A stretch of DNA of 64,000 nucleotides from Echinometra lucunter (GCA_029962745.1 CM057158.1:5512602-5576601), one strand, 5' to 3'; positions 40,438 to 55,365 are shown, numbered from the stretch's first letter. The notes: a model not told the origin generated them from the letters alone. Translations and numbers: made by a program.

Positions 40438-40640
40438 GTTCTTGTTGTTGTTGTTGTTGTTGTTCTTGTTCTTGTTGTTCTTCTTCCCTTTCTCCTTCTT
40501 TTTCCCTTCCTTCTCCTTCTTCTTCTTCTCTTCTTCTTCTTCTGTTCCTCCTCCTCTTCTTCTTCACTTCTTCTTTTTTTCCTCCTCCTCTTCTTTTTCT
40601 TCTTCTCCTCCTCCTCCTTCATCATCATCATCTTCTTCCA
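40438..40640. repeat. Polypyrimidine/TTG-rich tract
   Basis: (TTG)n passes into CTT/CTC-rich sequence and (CAT)n; simple-sequence DNA without coding support. Confidence 0.9.
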
Positions 40641-41771
40641 CTTCTGATCTTCTAAGTTTCTCCAGGATGATAGTTACTTTTCAGCCATATGCAACGCCTA
40701 GAACTTGGTAAACAAATTAATCTGTAAATATTGACCGATTAGTATCCACAGACGCTATGTCTACATATCAACGAGAGAATGGAGAACACCCTTCCTCAAG
40801 CTATGAAGATACGTATAACAGTTTGATGAATATCCGCGTCAGTCAGTGTGGTTTAATCCTTTCAAATACAAACTGTGGGACAAGGGAGAAGAGCATTTTG
40901 AAAGGGAAAATAGACCATTCTTAAAATTCTAATCCCCACTTAAAGCTGCACTTTTGTTTCTGAAGATAACATTGTCAGGCAGTGGGCTGAAGTGACACTA
41001 GTCCAGAATTTATTTGAGGAGGTGAAAATAATTACGTCGAGGAAAAAGTAAATAGCTCCTACCCCCGCGTTGAATGAGTCCAGGGAAATTTGTCTGGAAT
41101 CATTAAAAAAAATTAAAGTCAAAGAGAATATTTTCCACTAAACGGCAGAGTAAATCGTTCACATCTAACAATGCTGGTTGCTGCTGTATACATGCATGTA
41201 TGAGTCGTGCCAGCTTAAATATTTCAGTATTACATGCAAAGAAAAATGCGGGTACAGTGCTGATCTATATTATATTTAATTATTGTATGTTATAGCGAGG
41301 TAAGAAAGTGAAGGCTGAAAGTTGATCTGCTATTTTGCGTAATATTAGGTGCCACAGTTCTTGTCGAGTGCATACGCATCCCATATTTCAGTAGCTCTCC
41401 AATATTCATGCTGAAAGGCCTGGTATAAAGGCATGTGTTCTTTAAGAAAAAAAACAACAACAGACAACACATGACTGCAATGACTGCATGTACCATCTGG
41501 TACACGATGCACTACCCGCAGTGGTCTATCCAGAAAAGAAAAAAAAAACGAAAGAAGAAGGTAGGAAAGGGGGAATTCTTTCCGAACCGGGGGGGGGGGG
41601 GAGGAGACAGGGGAGGAGGAGGAAGAGGAGAAGGATGAGGAAGGGGGGAGGGAGGAGCTTGGTGATGTACCTCAGCTGCCCTGCGTGGATGCCAGTTACA
41701 TTGCAATTTTAAATCATTTTTTATTCCGTGTCTTTGATTTGGGGTGCAGTACTGAATAAGGGGGGGGGGGG

Positions 41772-42197
41772 GGCTGATATGGGCTGCAAACACCCTTGAT
41801 TTTCAATTTAATTTAAATCGATATTCGGGCAACAGCCACATTTTGGGCACTGGGCAAGTTTATTGCATTCTGTTTTATATTACTTTACACACATTATGGT
41901 GTTATTCCGTAGTGTCAAAATTAGAAACTGGAGAGTAGATTTCGGGAAAGAGAATTCAGCACCCCCCATCCCCACCCACACTTGCGGAATCATGCTCAAA
42001 CGCCTATATCGTTGATAGCTTTTTCCTTAGAATGGTATTTACATCTGACATTCGAATGTAAAAAGGCCTGAGTTCTGGAAAGGTTTTTAGTATGCAGAGT
42101 CCGGGGGGGGGGGGATACAAATAGGGGCTGATATGGGCTGCAAGCCCCGTTGATTTTCAAATTTACCGATATTCGGGCAACAGCCACACTTTGGGCA
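41772..42197. repeat. Direct repeat pair next to G runs
   Basis: GGCTGATATGGGCTGCAA through CGATATTCGGGCAACAGCCA CA(T/C)TTTGGGCA occurs at 41772-41849 and 42126-42197 (about 85-90% alike). Each copy follows a G run of 10 or more. It may be the shared end of two insertions of one element. Confidence 0.75.
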
Positions 42198-43428
42198 GCT
42201 GAAATACGTCTATGATATGGTGAAGGGTATTAACATTTCCGAAAATTCTCGAATGTTCACCCCGAACATATTTTGCGTTTTAATAGTCCCAAATAGTCCC
42301 ATATTTATCAAGATCGAGTTGATTTCTCGCCATCTTGATGATTTCAAAACCGCAAAGTTAACATAAATTCATGCACCAGTAATATTGCAACCTTTCCCAA
42401 TCGCTTAATAGACACATTTTCTCTCACAGTGAGATCGCATGAGCAGAACTCATTTTCACAGACCACCGTCAGGTGTATTCACCTTTTGGGTGTGGTACAG
42501 ATGCATACGGTGTCTCCTGTAGCACTTGATTTCGACATTTCCTTGTAAAATTGTGATTATGATTGATTGTTTCAATAAACACGTAATTATAGAATAGATT
42601 TTAAAGTATAAACAGTGATCTTTCTTTCCTACGGATTTATGATCCATGTAATGGTATCGTAGACACTTTGCCAAGGTTATTTCCTTTCCATGAGTTTGCA
42701 GTGAAAGCATGAACATGAGTACACGAAGCTGAAACTTGTGTTGTTCCTGTGTCAACAACTATTCAGCATGTTCAGTCGGAGTCTGTTTGGACAAGTTCGG
42801 GAAGTTTACTCAAGTCATGGTTTTAGTTAGGATAATAGTACTTGGAGAGAAAACAGAATTTTTCCGTGGGTGTCATGCATGCAAACGAAAGAAAAAAGAA
42901 ATATAGAAAAGGTATATGCTTGCACGACAGGGGTCGATTCAGGATTATTCAGGAAGGGAGATTTACCAGACAGTAGTACCACATGACCTTAGTTTTGAGA
43001 ATCTCACCGGCCCTCTCCAAGGGCATCTCCGATCAGTGGGAAGGGGTGTAGGAGGGAAAAAATAAACAAACAACAGGAAGAAGGAGAAACCCCCATCTTT
43101 CTATCACCATTTTTCCCGCAGCTATCCTAAAGATTGGAATGGTCGTGGTGTTTGTACCACCGTTTATGAAAGACGTTCTTTCTTATGGAGCGCCACATAA
43201 ATCCAGATTCATTTTTAAAATCACCATTACTGACATGTTTATTTTTTATAGGGGGAGGGGCCGCAGCCTTTGCCCAATCATGATGACCATGCACGCCAAG
43301 AGGAAGAGGAAAACTGAAAATGTTAAAATAAAAAAAGTAGGACGGTTATGATAACAGTGATTACCTGTCATCATAATTATTTTAGGACAATAACATTGCT
43401 TCATCTGCACCCTATACAGTTCGTTATT

Positions 43429-43598
43429 CCGAAGGTTCGTTTATTCCGAAGTTTCGTTATTCCGAAAACGAAATTAGGTTCATTATTCCGAAGGTTCGTT
43501 AGTCCGAAAATGACATAAGGTTCGTTAGTTCGTTAGTTATTTTCGGACTAATGAACCCTATTCCATTTTCGGATTAACGAACCTTCGGAATAACGAAC
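43429..43598. mobile_element. Foldback repeat of GTTCGTTATTCCGAAG
   Basis: The word TTCGTTATTCCGAA or its complement occurs many times. The ends GTTCGTTATTCCGAAGGTTC and GAACCTTCGGAATAACGAAC are exact inverse copies. No ORF. A short palindromic element about 170 bp long. Confidence 0.85.
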
Positions 43599-44339
43599 AT
43601 CACCCATTATAGAAAACAGACGCTTAAACTTAAAGATCTTCTTTTCTGTGTTCCCCTCTTCTATACTGGTATCAGCACATAGGTATGAACTTCGGAACTT
43701 CATTTCAAAAGTATTATAGTTGTTTCAATTTCTTCCCAGAAGAGGTATAAAGGGTCCCGGGAGGGGAGGGGGGGTCAAATATATTGCTGTAAACACTCGC
43801 GACCAGAAAAATGCGTGAACGGGTGAAAATGGTAGTTTTTGCCGAAAAGGCCAAAATATCAGAAAAAGGGTTTTTTTTCTTCAAGTTTGTTAACAAATGT
43901 TTAGTGTATCCTTTTCCCCATCCTTACTTTGGATTTGTGTAGCCTCGTATTGACCCTCGCAGTTTGCTTATAGTAAATTTTCAAGGAGGTTAAATTCGTT
44001 TATGGGGTAAATCTTTGGAGGAGAGCCTATGGGTAATTTGACCATCAGATAAAACTGGTTTAGCTGGGTGGGTCAGGAAAAACCCATAATTACGCGGGTG
44101 TACAGGAATATATACTGACTGCCCCCCCCCCCCCCCCCGGGTATGGGGCTGGGAAAATTGGTCTATGGTACCTCCTTAGTCTAATATATTACCTCGTATG
44201 TTTTAGTTACAATATGACATAATCACTCCAAAAGTGTCAAAAGTTTTGCTTGCCCACAAGATTTAGAAGCGGGAATGATGCTAGCTAGGATTAGGAAAGC
44301 GACGTGTTATAAGCTTCCCTGCATGGCGATATTATGCCT

Positions 44340-44592
44340 ACATGCTATTGGTATGATATGCATTATTCTTGAAAATCATTTTCCACATATTCCTCCTTGA
44401 TCACCTGCTGTTAGATTTTTTTGATTATCTTAATTGTATTATGATGTATTGATATGTGTTATTATCCTGTTTATTCATCTGTTGGTTCAAATGTTTCATG
44501 TATGGACATGCTGAAAATCAGCTATTTTAAGCAGACAGCATGTTTTTATCTTCTCCGTATTTGAATAAATAAACTGAAATAAATAAATAAAA
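44340..44592 (+). mobile_element. Candidate LINE 3' UTR tail
   Basis: CATGCTGAAAATCAGCTATT, CTTCTCCGTATTTGAATAAA and (TAAA)n follow the usual order of CR1-like LINE 3' ends. It shares the GCTGAA-AAT-AGC hairpin word with 55850-56055. No coding part remains. Confidence 0.4.
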
Positions 44593-44922
44593 TTAATTTA
44601 CCTGTGAAGAATGAGACCAAGAGAGTAATCGGAACATACAAGCGTGAAGATGGGGAAAAAAGTGGTGTAAGTCCCTAAACACAGCGAAAGATGTTAGATG
44701 TACCTGATACATACATATCATGTGGAAAATGAAAGAACTTCGGTCAAGAAAGGCCAAGGAAACGACGCCCCCGCATCACGATGTTACCAGTAGAAGCCAC
44801 CTTGCTTGTGACAGATCTCTCTCTACATACCTGGATGGAATCTACCTCTGCTGAAAAAAAAAATTGGAAAAGGTATATGAGAGACTGATCGTGGAAAGAA
44901 TGTTAAGGAGAAGAAGAGAGAA

Positions 44923-45325
44923 AGATGAAAAGAGAGAGAGAGATAGAGGGGAGAGGGGGGAGGGAGAGAGAGAGAGAGAGGGAGAGGGGAGTGGAGGGGC
45001 AAATTAGAAAATGACTGCATTTACAGTACTAGAAACAAGTGGAAAGACGATAGAAAGAGGGTATGATGACGTGCTAAATGATTGTTTACAAAGGAGAAGG
45101 TAATATTCAGCAGCTGTTTCAGATCGACACAGAGAGAGAGAGAGAGAGAGAGAGAAAGAGGGGAAGAGAAGAGGGAGAGAGGGAATAAGGGAGGAAATGA
45201 AAGAGGAGGAGGGAGGGGAAAGGGAGATAGGGGAAGGGAGAGAGCGAGGGGGAGGAAGAGGGAGAGTGGGAATAAAGGAAGGATAATATGAGGAGAGAGA
45301 GAGAGAGAGGAGAGACGGCAGACAG
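44923..45325. repeat. GA-rich low-complexity region
   Basis: (GA)n and GGGA-rich runs in several blocks (44930-44995, 45130-45320). Confidence 0.9.
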
Positions 45326-46917
45326 ACAGATAAAAGGCGGGGCCGAGATACTATGTGGAATTATTGAGGAGAAATACCGGGGAGAAATACCGCCCCTCCC
45401 CTCCCCTCCCCTTCCCCTTCCCCTTCCCTCCCTGTCCTCCCTCTGGATCGACGTCCCGTAGTGGGGGTGAACTTACCATATCGGTTGTCAAAGGAAAATG
45501 AAACGGAGGAGAGAGGGAGAGAGAAAACAAGAAAACAGTGTAAAAGGAGATTTATGTGTAGGGTCACAGGTCGAAGATTACGCCCATGATATTGACTCTG
45601 ACAACATGCTTGGAGACCAGACGGGAGAGAAACTCGTCGTGCGTACAAACAACCCAGCCTTTTCCCCTCACTTTTTATTGTCTCTCAGCCATGTTGACAT
45701 TTCTCGATCAAAATGTAAAAAAAATATGAAACAAGAGAGAAAAGGCCAATTCCATACATGTAAAAGTATGCTTTATGGAATGCGGACAGAAAGGGCGAGG
45801 CACTGCCGCACCGAGTACTATGGCCAGACTGCTTGCTCGTGGCGCTAGTATAGCGAATGGATTCTGCATGCTTATAGTTGTAGAATCTTTCTTCGATATG
45901 TAGAATGAATTACAGCTTTCAAGACATGATTGCACTGAGCACGGCTATGATACTTTGAATGTGACTCCAACTTAATGATAATTAATGTATGCACCAGTTT
46001 ATATCGGAGATCATAAATGTCTTTCTCCTTTCTTTCTTCGAAACCTGGAGTCATTGAACCAGTGTAAAACATTATTGCTAATTAATGGAAAACGTAAAAT
46101 ATGGGGGGGGGGGGTAGCTTTTCAAGTTGTTAAAGTCTCATCACTCCCCCCCCCCCCCCTCACTCTCTCCGCTCTCATGGCTCTGTTTCGGAGTGGTTTC
46201 ATTGTACAAATGACATATTGGTGTCGAAATCGAAATTTTCTCTTCAAAAATTTCACATGTATCATTCTAGAAAGCAAACTGAATCTTTAGAAAATAAAAA
46301 GGAACAAGAAAATGGAGACAATCGAAGCCACACATAACGTGTTATTTATAAAATGAGGTTCAGTCAGTATCATCTTTCCCTGTGCCGTGCTAGAAACTTG
46401 AGATTTTCAAGTACATGTACTTTTAAGAAGGGTTTTTTTTTTTCATTAAAAACGAATAGACATTGATATGAAACAATATCCGGATTCCGGGTTTCTAAAT
46501 AATTGACTGAAAGAAAGTCACTGATCTTTGTCACTCAATGACTCCATTTCAAAATCCAGCTGGCCAAATGTTATTGTGATGCGTCTTTTCGATGGGCGGT
46601 GGTCGGAGAGGTGAGTACCCATTTCCTTCCTAGTAAAGTGGGTTTTGATTTTCAACATTATGTAAATGTTCTCATTGAATGAAAGAGATGTACAATCAAT
46701 CTATGTTGTTATATTTAAGCTTAGCATACATTTCTATTTCAAATATTAGACCATTTTCATTACATTTCGTTTATTTATTTTTTTTATTCTAAAGGCGCTC
46801 GCAAATAATAAACAATGATGATGGTGCGTAAACATAGTTGTGTAATTTTCGGAATTTAGCATCCCCCTTCCCCTCCCCCCCCCCCCCCCCCGGTACTAAT
46901 CCTGGATCCACTGTCGC

Positions 46918-47110
46918 ATTGAGAGTGGTCTAGCGGCCACTCGCAACCTTTGATAATTCGTGAATAGAATAGTGATCTATTACCGGAAATTAGCCCCCCC
47001 CCCCGTACAAATTTCTAGATCCGCCAATGTATTAATGAGGCAGAGATGAGAGTGATCTAAAATGAGAGTGGTAGTGTAGCGGCCCCTCGCACCTTTAATG
47101 ATACGTGAAG
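46918..47110. repeat. Diverged direct repeat, ~145-bp spacing
   Basis: GAGAGTGGTCTAGCGGCCAC TCGCAACCTTTGATAATTCG TGAA near 46920 resembles GAGAGTGGTAGTGTAGCGGC CCCTCGCACCTTTAATGATA near 47064. Each is preceded by a C run. Confidence 0.6.
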
Positions 47111-47857
47111 ATGTATATCTTTAATGCATTACCCACTCATTGTCTTTTCATCAGCGAATGAGTGATTACGAGTTTTAGTCCCCCCCCCCCCCCCTTCCGC
47201 TGCCCCCGCCAGTCTGTCGATTACACTCTGACACTAATGGTTTTGAGGTAGTCAGGTATTAATAGGAGATGGATGCAACCAAATTCATTATGTTCTGATC
47301 GCCCTTTCTGCTTCATTAAAATTTACCGTCTATTGGGGATTTGAAAAGGTTGATCAGTAATTCGGTGGTGCATGCGTGCACTATAACTCTCCCGCTCTTC
47401 TTTCCTCCCCCCCCCCCCCCACCTCTCTCTCTCTCTCTCTAGCTCTAACTCTTTCTATCTTCCATTTTCACCCACTCACTCTCCCTCTCTTTCTCACTCT
47501 ATCCCCCAAGTGTTTTCTTACAGGCCTCAAAACTCCACGGTACAGAATTAAGCAAGGTAATACCATGGAGGTAATACCTCAATGGTAATACAGACAATTA
47601 AGGATATAAAGTTATATGTAAAGTCATATACCACAAAGATGATAATTCATACATCTGCTAATTCCGGCATGAAACACATCCAATCCTGTACAATCGTGTA
47701 TCCTTATGCTTGTTGGTATGATCTTTTTTTTTTTTTTTAAATTATTGGATGTTAAACATGACATGTTCTCCATTGAAACAAAACCCGGCATTCTGTATAG
47801 CTCTTCCCCGAAAAAACAGTATACCAGAGTAGTTATGTCCTTTGAGTAGAAGTGTGT

Positions 47858-47882
47858 GGGGGGGGGGGGGGGGGGGGGGGGG
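47858..47882. repeat. 25-base G run
   Basis: Second longest homopolymer G tract in the window after 22921-22961. Confidence 0.97.
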
Positions 47883-50269
47883 AGCAAAGCTTTAAAAAAA
47901 TCCAAGGTAATGCCTTCAAACTTAGTCAACATTTTAATGATTTTTTTTTAAATCACTATAGTATTCACAATACGAATCTCTGCCATGTCTGTACGTTATG
48001 CAAAATCAATCTCGTCAAATTAAAACGCACCATTTGAAGAAACATATGCCGCACTTCTCATATATTCCCAATCCTTTGCTATATAGTGATGTCGTAGATG
48101 CCTGGATGATGCATCCCTTTTTTGAGACCCCTTCCCGCTTTATTGATAAACCAATCCCATTCTCTATCTCTTATGCTCCATTCCATCTCCCGCATTATGT
48201 TCCGCGTTCAATTTACATCTCGTGCACAGGAGGCCCCTTTCCATTTCGGGGCTATGACTCATCTGAAACAACACGCGCCATTTGATTTATTTGATACAAA
48301 TTAATTCTATGCTCCCACCGCCGCAACAATTTTGTCGGCATTAGCCCATACCGTTTTTTTGTTTTTGTTTTTTGTTTTTTGTTTTTTTGTTAATGGTTCG
48401 TCCGTATAATGGTAACAGAAATTGCATAAATCACACACTAACATGACTAATGAAGAATACACGCCAGATTTATTTGAAGCATACTGATTCCATGTTACTA
48501 CCGCAATTACATTAGACCGTACTGTTTTCCTCCGAAACCACACACAAAAGAATCACTAAAAACACATGCAGCTTATTCGGTACATATGATTTCTCTGCTA
48601 CCTTAGCAAACATATATATTCAAGGCATTAGACCACATTGTGTTTACTTGTTCATCCACAATGGTGATAACAAATTTGTTTTCATCATGTTAAATTACAT
48701 GCATGCACACCGTTTAGTTTAACATGGCACTTGCAGCCACATTACGCATTACGCGTTACTGTTTTTATAAACTGTTCATGAGTAAAGGTGATATAAATTT
48801 TATTCATTAGATTAAATAACATACTAGAAGATTACTAGAGTAATACTATTATTCTTTTTTTTTTTCATTTGTAGTATCAGCATTGGCCAACGATATGTCC
48901 AATAATCTAGAAACTGCATGCTACATGGCTGTACATGCAGTATAGACAATGATAGAGATGAAAGAACTACCGTATATTCATACCAAGCAATATAGCTAGA
49001 TTTTATGGTTACACAATACACAATGCAAAAACATACTTGGTCTATCAAGATTTATGCTGGTAAGCAAATATGTAATGATTGTACCTAAGAAAAGTACAAA
49101 AAAGGTCATCAAACATGGCCCTCATCGGATTTCCCAACCGTCAATGAACTATAGATGCCAAACTGCAGAGTCGTAATTATGGTATTTGTGCATCCGCAGT
49201 TCAACATCTTCAATAACACTCTAAACCGCCACTGAACTTGAACTACGGATGCACAATTTCCATGCAACTCTGCATTCCCAAAGCACATAGATCAGAAAAC
49301 GATTTTCGACTATTCAAACTCTAATTATTAAAACACTTTTTTTCTCTCTGTTTTCATGTTTATTTATGTTTTTCTTTAAACATCTCACCATAAGTTTTCA
49401 CAATAGACATATTTCGCACATGCCGTGTGTTTTCAATACTTCAATTAAATGAAGCTTTGATGAATCATCTAAATTTATATTTCCGATTATTTTATTTTCA
49501 TGTTTTAGAATTACATTTGTGTACTTCTCTTTCACTGTTTTCTGAAGGAGCTTGCGTTCTGCGAAAGGAAAAAATAGTTTTGCGAGCTTTTAAATCGTTT
49601 TATGTCTCTTTGGAAGAACATCATATTTTCATAAAAGACGATCAACTCTTTAATAGGAATTATTCACGCCTGATAAATGAGGAGTCGGCAGACCATTCGA
49701 ATTATGCATTTTTCGTGGCTTTTATTTACCATTAACCACTGTCTCCTGTACAGGTACATGTATCATTTTATCATTTACCATTTTACCATGCAGTACATGA
49801 ATTTACGCCAGTATTGTAAATGTATTACACACAGATTTGGATAACCAACATCAATACACCAATACAAAACTAGTGCTCTTTAAAACTCTTTAAAATTTAT
49901 TATAGGATTGCTTTTGAAATATGATATGAAACAAGTTGCTTGTTTGCCGTCGTCATTTTTGTGTTTTCCATTTTCATTCATGTCTGCAGTGTACTTGCTT
50001 TCATTGTGCAGTTGATTTCTTATTGTTTGATGTTTTCAAACCATGAAGGCATACGCTAAATTTTATTTATATCACAACCTTCCCAGTTCTTTGGAACAGT
50101 TTATTTTACATTGAAATCTCTTCACCAGAAGTCAGATTCATCTTTGATAGAAGGAGACTCAGAAAATAAATAAATAAATAAAAAATAAAAGATATATAGA
50201 AAGCAGACCTAGAAAGATAAGGACCTTTCATACGTTCATTCATTTATTCACTCAGTCTTTATTTATTCT

Positions 50270-50400
50270 TCTTTCAAAATTCAAATTCAAAATTTATATT
50301 TATTCATTTCCTACCGAAAGAAAAAAAATACAATGACATTGCATAGGTATGATTACAAAAAATTGAAATAAAATATATACATTTTCCTTTTTTTTTCTTA
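50270..50400 (-). mobile_element. Candidate LINE tail, reverse orientation
   Basis: TTCAAATTCAAAATTTATAT TTATTCATTTC on the plus strand reads as AAATAAATATAAATTTTGAA TTTGAA on the minus, similar to the tail at 61470. No protein part seen. Confidence 0.35.
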
Positions 50401-53400
50401 AAGAGTATACGTTATAGTTAATTTTAAAAATTTGTTAGATTCTGCGTTATGAAAGAATGAAAAATTCTAAGGCCCCATTTTTAAAGGTATCTTTTTTCTT
50501 CTCCTTTACCATTCAGGCAAAAATTCTAACAAATTGACTCTGCATAGGTCTACATAAATTTCACTGTGTGATTATATGCATTCGGATAGCCCGATATTAT
50601 CTGCTATTTCGCTGCATTAGCAATAAATTCTAACGTTGATTTTAGCGCCTTTAAACAGTTGTAGCCGTAATACCCATTAAATTGATGAAACGGAGTTTTA
50701 GGTAGGATAGCAAGTAACAAGAAGCGATGATCGAGACTATTGTGCAGGCAAGCAAGCAGAGTTGAAACATCTCTGATGCCCATATCAAAACTCAGTAAAA
50801 ATCAATAATATCATATTCATCCAAGTTTATTTTCAAAGAGAAGCTTGAGTTCTGGGAAAGGTGAAAAAATAATTTGTGAGCTTTCTAATTCTTTCTAAAG
50901 TCATTTAGGAAGAATATCATAGCAAAAATGTCCCTAGAAAGGATATTGCACTTCAAATGCCCTAGTGTTGGAAGTATGACAAGAAAAAGCTGAAAAGTTC
51001 GAGGGTAACATTCATGCCAGATTTGTGTGTGGTCCCATGTACCCATTTCTTTGTGCAGTGCAAGCAGGGAAATTTCTCTAGTGCAAGTATACCGTTTGGG
51101 GAAAGCGAGTGAATTTCTTATGAGTTCGATAATCTCCAAATCTCACACTAGACACCTGTGTTTATAACTTTCTCAGTTGCTTACAAAAGTTTTTAGGTTT
51201 TGTATATTTACTTGATATTTACAGATTTTTTTGTATTGATTTTTATTGCCAACTTATTTTAGTTGTTGTATATCATTTTTATGTTATATTGTAATGTGTT
51301 ATGCTTTGATACAGGAGGAATAAAACACTTGAAAACGAAACTGAAACTGAAAAGTTTTATGATCACTTGACCAGAGCTCAGAGTCCAGTTTACCTTTACG
51401 GTTTGTTTTCGAAGTGCAAGGTTTTTTTTATTTATGACAAATTGTAAACGCTTTATCTTTGGAGGAGACAATCAGGCAAAATTTACAATGTTTGCATAAT
51501 CATAACTAAAGGGATTTGCTCTATAAGACAGGGGCAGTGATGTATCTATGTTATTGATCTGATAAAAATAATAGTAATAAAAGATTCCTTTATAGCGCTT
51601 ATATCTGGCAAACAAGCATATGACACACCCTGACCTAGCTCCAGCGTCCATCCCGGCATGCTGTAGAGAAGGCCCACTGCGTGCTGCTTTTCTTAATTCG
51701 TCAAAGGGGCACGCAGAGGCGTTGCGCTAGACTATTGAATGGAGGGGGGGGGGGAGAAGTGTCGACAAGTTACCTTGAAAATGTCGAAAAGCAAAAATTG
51801 TCATAATTTCTATTTGTAATTCGAGTGATGTCTATATTACCAAAGAAATATCAAATTTTGTGGACGGGATGGGGCGTACCCCGTTATTGGCTGACTTCGC
51901 CACTGAGGCGGGAGCCTTTGACTCTAAACACCATTTTATAGATAATAGAATCAAATCACACCACACACCCACATGGGCACACACTCACACCTCCTCCTCA
52001 CAAATATCTTCGTCAAATATTCTTGTTGATCCTCGTCATAATCCAAGAATGTTAACTACGTGTGATAAGCATGTTGTGACGTCAGACTATCATCATTATC
52101 ATAATGATTGTGAATATCATTGTCTGACTTCTAGAACGAGCCTCACAAAACGAAAACCTAAAAGATTTACCGTGTTTGGAATGCTTTAAATAATTTAACA
52201 AGAAAGGAAAAACATTTCGCTTTATCTTCGTGATATGCAATAAGCTAAATCCGATTGATAATCTGAACTCGGATGTGGGGCATGCATGAACAGTCATATA
52301 ATGATCGGAATTAGATATAGAATTTGGACAATTTTTAAAGAAAAATCTGTAAAAACGTAGTGGCATAATAAATCAATATCACAATTGCTTTGTCTATCCT
52401 ACCCCCAAAACAACTCCTTTCATACACTGAGCACATGATACGATATAACCGCTAGAAATATCCAGGGTTGGTTGTTTTTTTTTTTTTTTTTTTTGGGGGG
52501 GGGAGTATGTTTTATCAAAGTAAATCAGCAAAATCACATATTTACATGATTGGCAGGATTCAATATAAAAATAAAAATATCCAGTTTTGTTATTTTGTTA
52601 TCAATATTATCGTTATCATTATCGAGAGGATAGATGATAATGACTTTTCAGTTCAACATGAAGAAAAATCTGTTGAAATGATTGACATGGAACTTAAACC
52701 GCTTGTAATCATCTGGGTTTATGAACTTTCCTAAACATGAATCGCTACTTAAATCGTTCGTTAATAGACTCACAAATATTTGGTTAGCAAGATACCATTG
52801 TGAAAATGATCTGCATTCCAGTGTTATAATTTCTATAGGAGATAATATGATTCAAGGCACAAATTAAGGTTAATTTTACTAAGAAATTCAGCTTTTTTCT
52901 AAAGAAAATAAAGCCTTGTAATTTGCTCTCCATTGCTTTTTTGCATGTAATCTATATATGTGAGCAGAGATATCAGCCCTCATCTCTTTCACCGCGAAGT
53001 CTGCTGGTATTCTCGCGCCCTTCCTCAGCCGGTTTATCTTTTCTTTTCTATTCATACGACTCAACAACTTGTTCAAACATTTCAAGAGCGAACATGATCC
53101 ATACTATTTGACATTGTGACACTCCAAGCTAGATCAAAATACTGATTTATCACGTTCTTCTCATTCACATATCATGGCTACCATACCGAAATTAGCCTAA
53201 CGCCCAGTCGACCAAGAATTTGTTCCTAGCCTATACTCCAGTTTTATGTAGCCTGTCGACAAAACTGCCGAAAGCTGCAGAAGAGCGAGGGGCCGCGTGA
53301 GCGGGGGGGGGGGGGGGTGCTTAAAATTCCGGCTAAAAATTAAAAAGTGTAAATTGTAAAAACTTAGTATTCAAATTGCTCATAATCATGATAATGCTCT

Positions 53401-55365
53401 CAAACCCATAAAATCCAAAGGGCTTCAGAGAGCTCCGCCCCTGGATCCCTGTTAAGATGTCAGCCCCCCACCCCTCACTAAAAAAAAAAAAAAAAAAAAA
53501 AAGGAAAGAAAAAAGAAACTTTCCGCAGCCCCTGAAAGTATATGTTAATGCTAGTGGCGTATTCAGGTCTTGGCCTCATCAGGAGTAAAACATCTCAGCT
53601 TTTTTTTTTTTTCATTTTCCACTACTATTGTTATTGTTTTTATTTTTTGTTAATCAATGATTTATGTGTGATTGTTTTGTTTTGTGAATCTTGAAACTTA
53701 ATAAAACATACAAACATCTCAGCTTTCTATGATCCATGCCAAGGAAACATCTCTTTGACGACCTTTGTTTCAGAATATGTAGTATTTCTTGCTTTTCACA
53801 TATACCCATCTTACTATTGTGGATGCCTTTTTATTCTGTGACTGAAAATCTGTCATGAAGGTTGCCCTTTTAGATCTCAGCGGAATGTTATCTTCTTCCA
53901 CTGTGGTGGATGTTATTTTGCGGGAATGAAAGTTTTCTATTTATTCGTTTTTTTTTGGGGGGGGGGAGACCCATGCAAATCTCACCATTGAATCATTATG
54001 ATATCATGTTATAATAATTGTTATAATGCATGTTATGTTTTTAAAAAATCATAACACCCCCAAAATATATAACAATAATTGTTTTAAAAAAAATAATAAG
54101 AGGGGAATATGTTTGCCCCTTCATGCCCCCTCCTATAGAATAATAAAGAGTCTGGAAATCAACCTGTTTGTTTTTCTTGTAGGCAATCAAAATATTGCGT
54201 TATCAACATAAGTGAGTATCTCGGAGAGAGGCCACTCAAAATGCCATTAGTTTGGAAACGCGGGAATCATTCTACCTATTGGACATGCGAGGCATAAAGC
54301 CGAACACTTAGAAACCAATATGCTAGTACTAAACCTCCTAAACGTCTGGAAGTCAGAGTTCAGTGTGCATTGTGTGAGGAATTCCAAGCAATTAGGTTAG
54401 AATAGGTGCCCCTTAAAAGAAAATAAATCATGGATACGCCCTAGCGTCATGATATACGCTCCTACCATCAAAATTAAAGAAATGAAATTCATGGTGATAA
54501 ATGAATGTGACGTAAAATGGTCGAGCAAACAAGAAGGGGTGAATAACGCCTAAAATAAATCGATATCCAAGTTTAAGGCGATTGGAGGGTGGATTTCTAG
54601 GTGGGCTTGTGTTTATATTCAGCATCTCATTGGTCACCATTTACAATGCATCAGTCACTGGTATACAAATCCTTTCTTTAGTATAGTATTTAGAATGAAA
54701 TGCCATGATCGATTTTTTTTTTATTCATACGGATTTGGGGGATAAAGATTATCCTAAGGATAATCATAGGGTGTGATTGTCCTATCAAGAATAATCCCTG
54801 TAACAATACATTGATGAGGATTTAAATTTCCGGTTGAAAGTAATGTGGACTCTTTGTTTGTTTAGGTTGTAAGTTCAGGATCGACGTGTCTATAATCATG
54901 GACGTATTATGAATCGACAGCCGACTTTCACAAGCCCTTTGAAGTACCAGTTTCGCCGGTGGATTCAATTTACATTAGTATAATGATTGTCACCGTCTTC
55001 TGATCATGTGCAGCTTGATAGGGAAACAGGTGTTTGGACAATAATGATTGCGTATAAGCATGTTCGATCGTTGACAAAGAAGCAGTTCCCCTCAGTTTGG
55101 TTTTGTTCGGCTGGTGTGCTCTTTCAGAATATGTCCTTGATTCATAATACTGCTGATAGGGAGCAGCAAACTTGAGAACGTGTTAATTTTTGTGATATGA
55201 AATTTATTATCTCCCGGCTAATTGACGGCGGACCTCGTGAGATCAAAGTGGAGAAATGTGTACAGAATGTTATTGAGATGGCTTTGACAGTCACAACTGC
55301 AGGAATCAATTAACGTAGCGATGAATGCCCGTCTCATAATACGTCCATGCTATAATGGACACAGA

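Noticed and set aside
45498..45848. 116-codon ORF as a gene
   Set aside because: No family motif, begins in GA-rich simple sequence, and no supporting exon neighbours.
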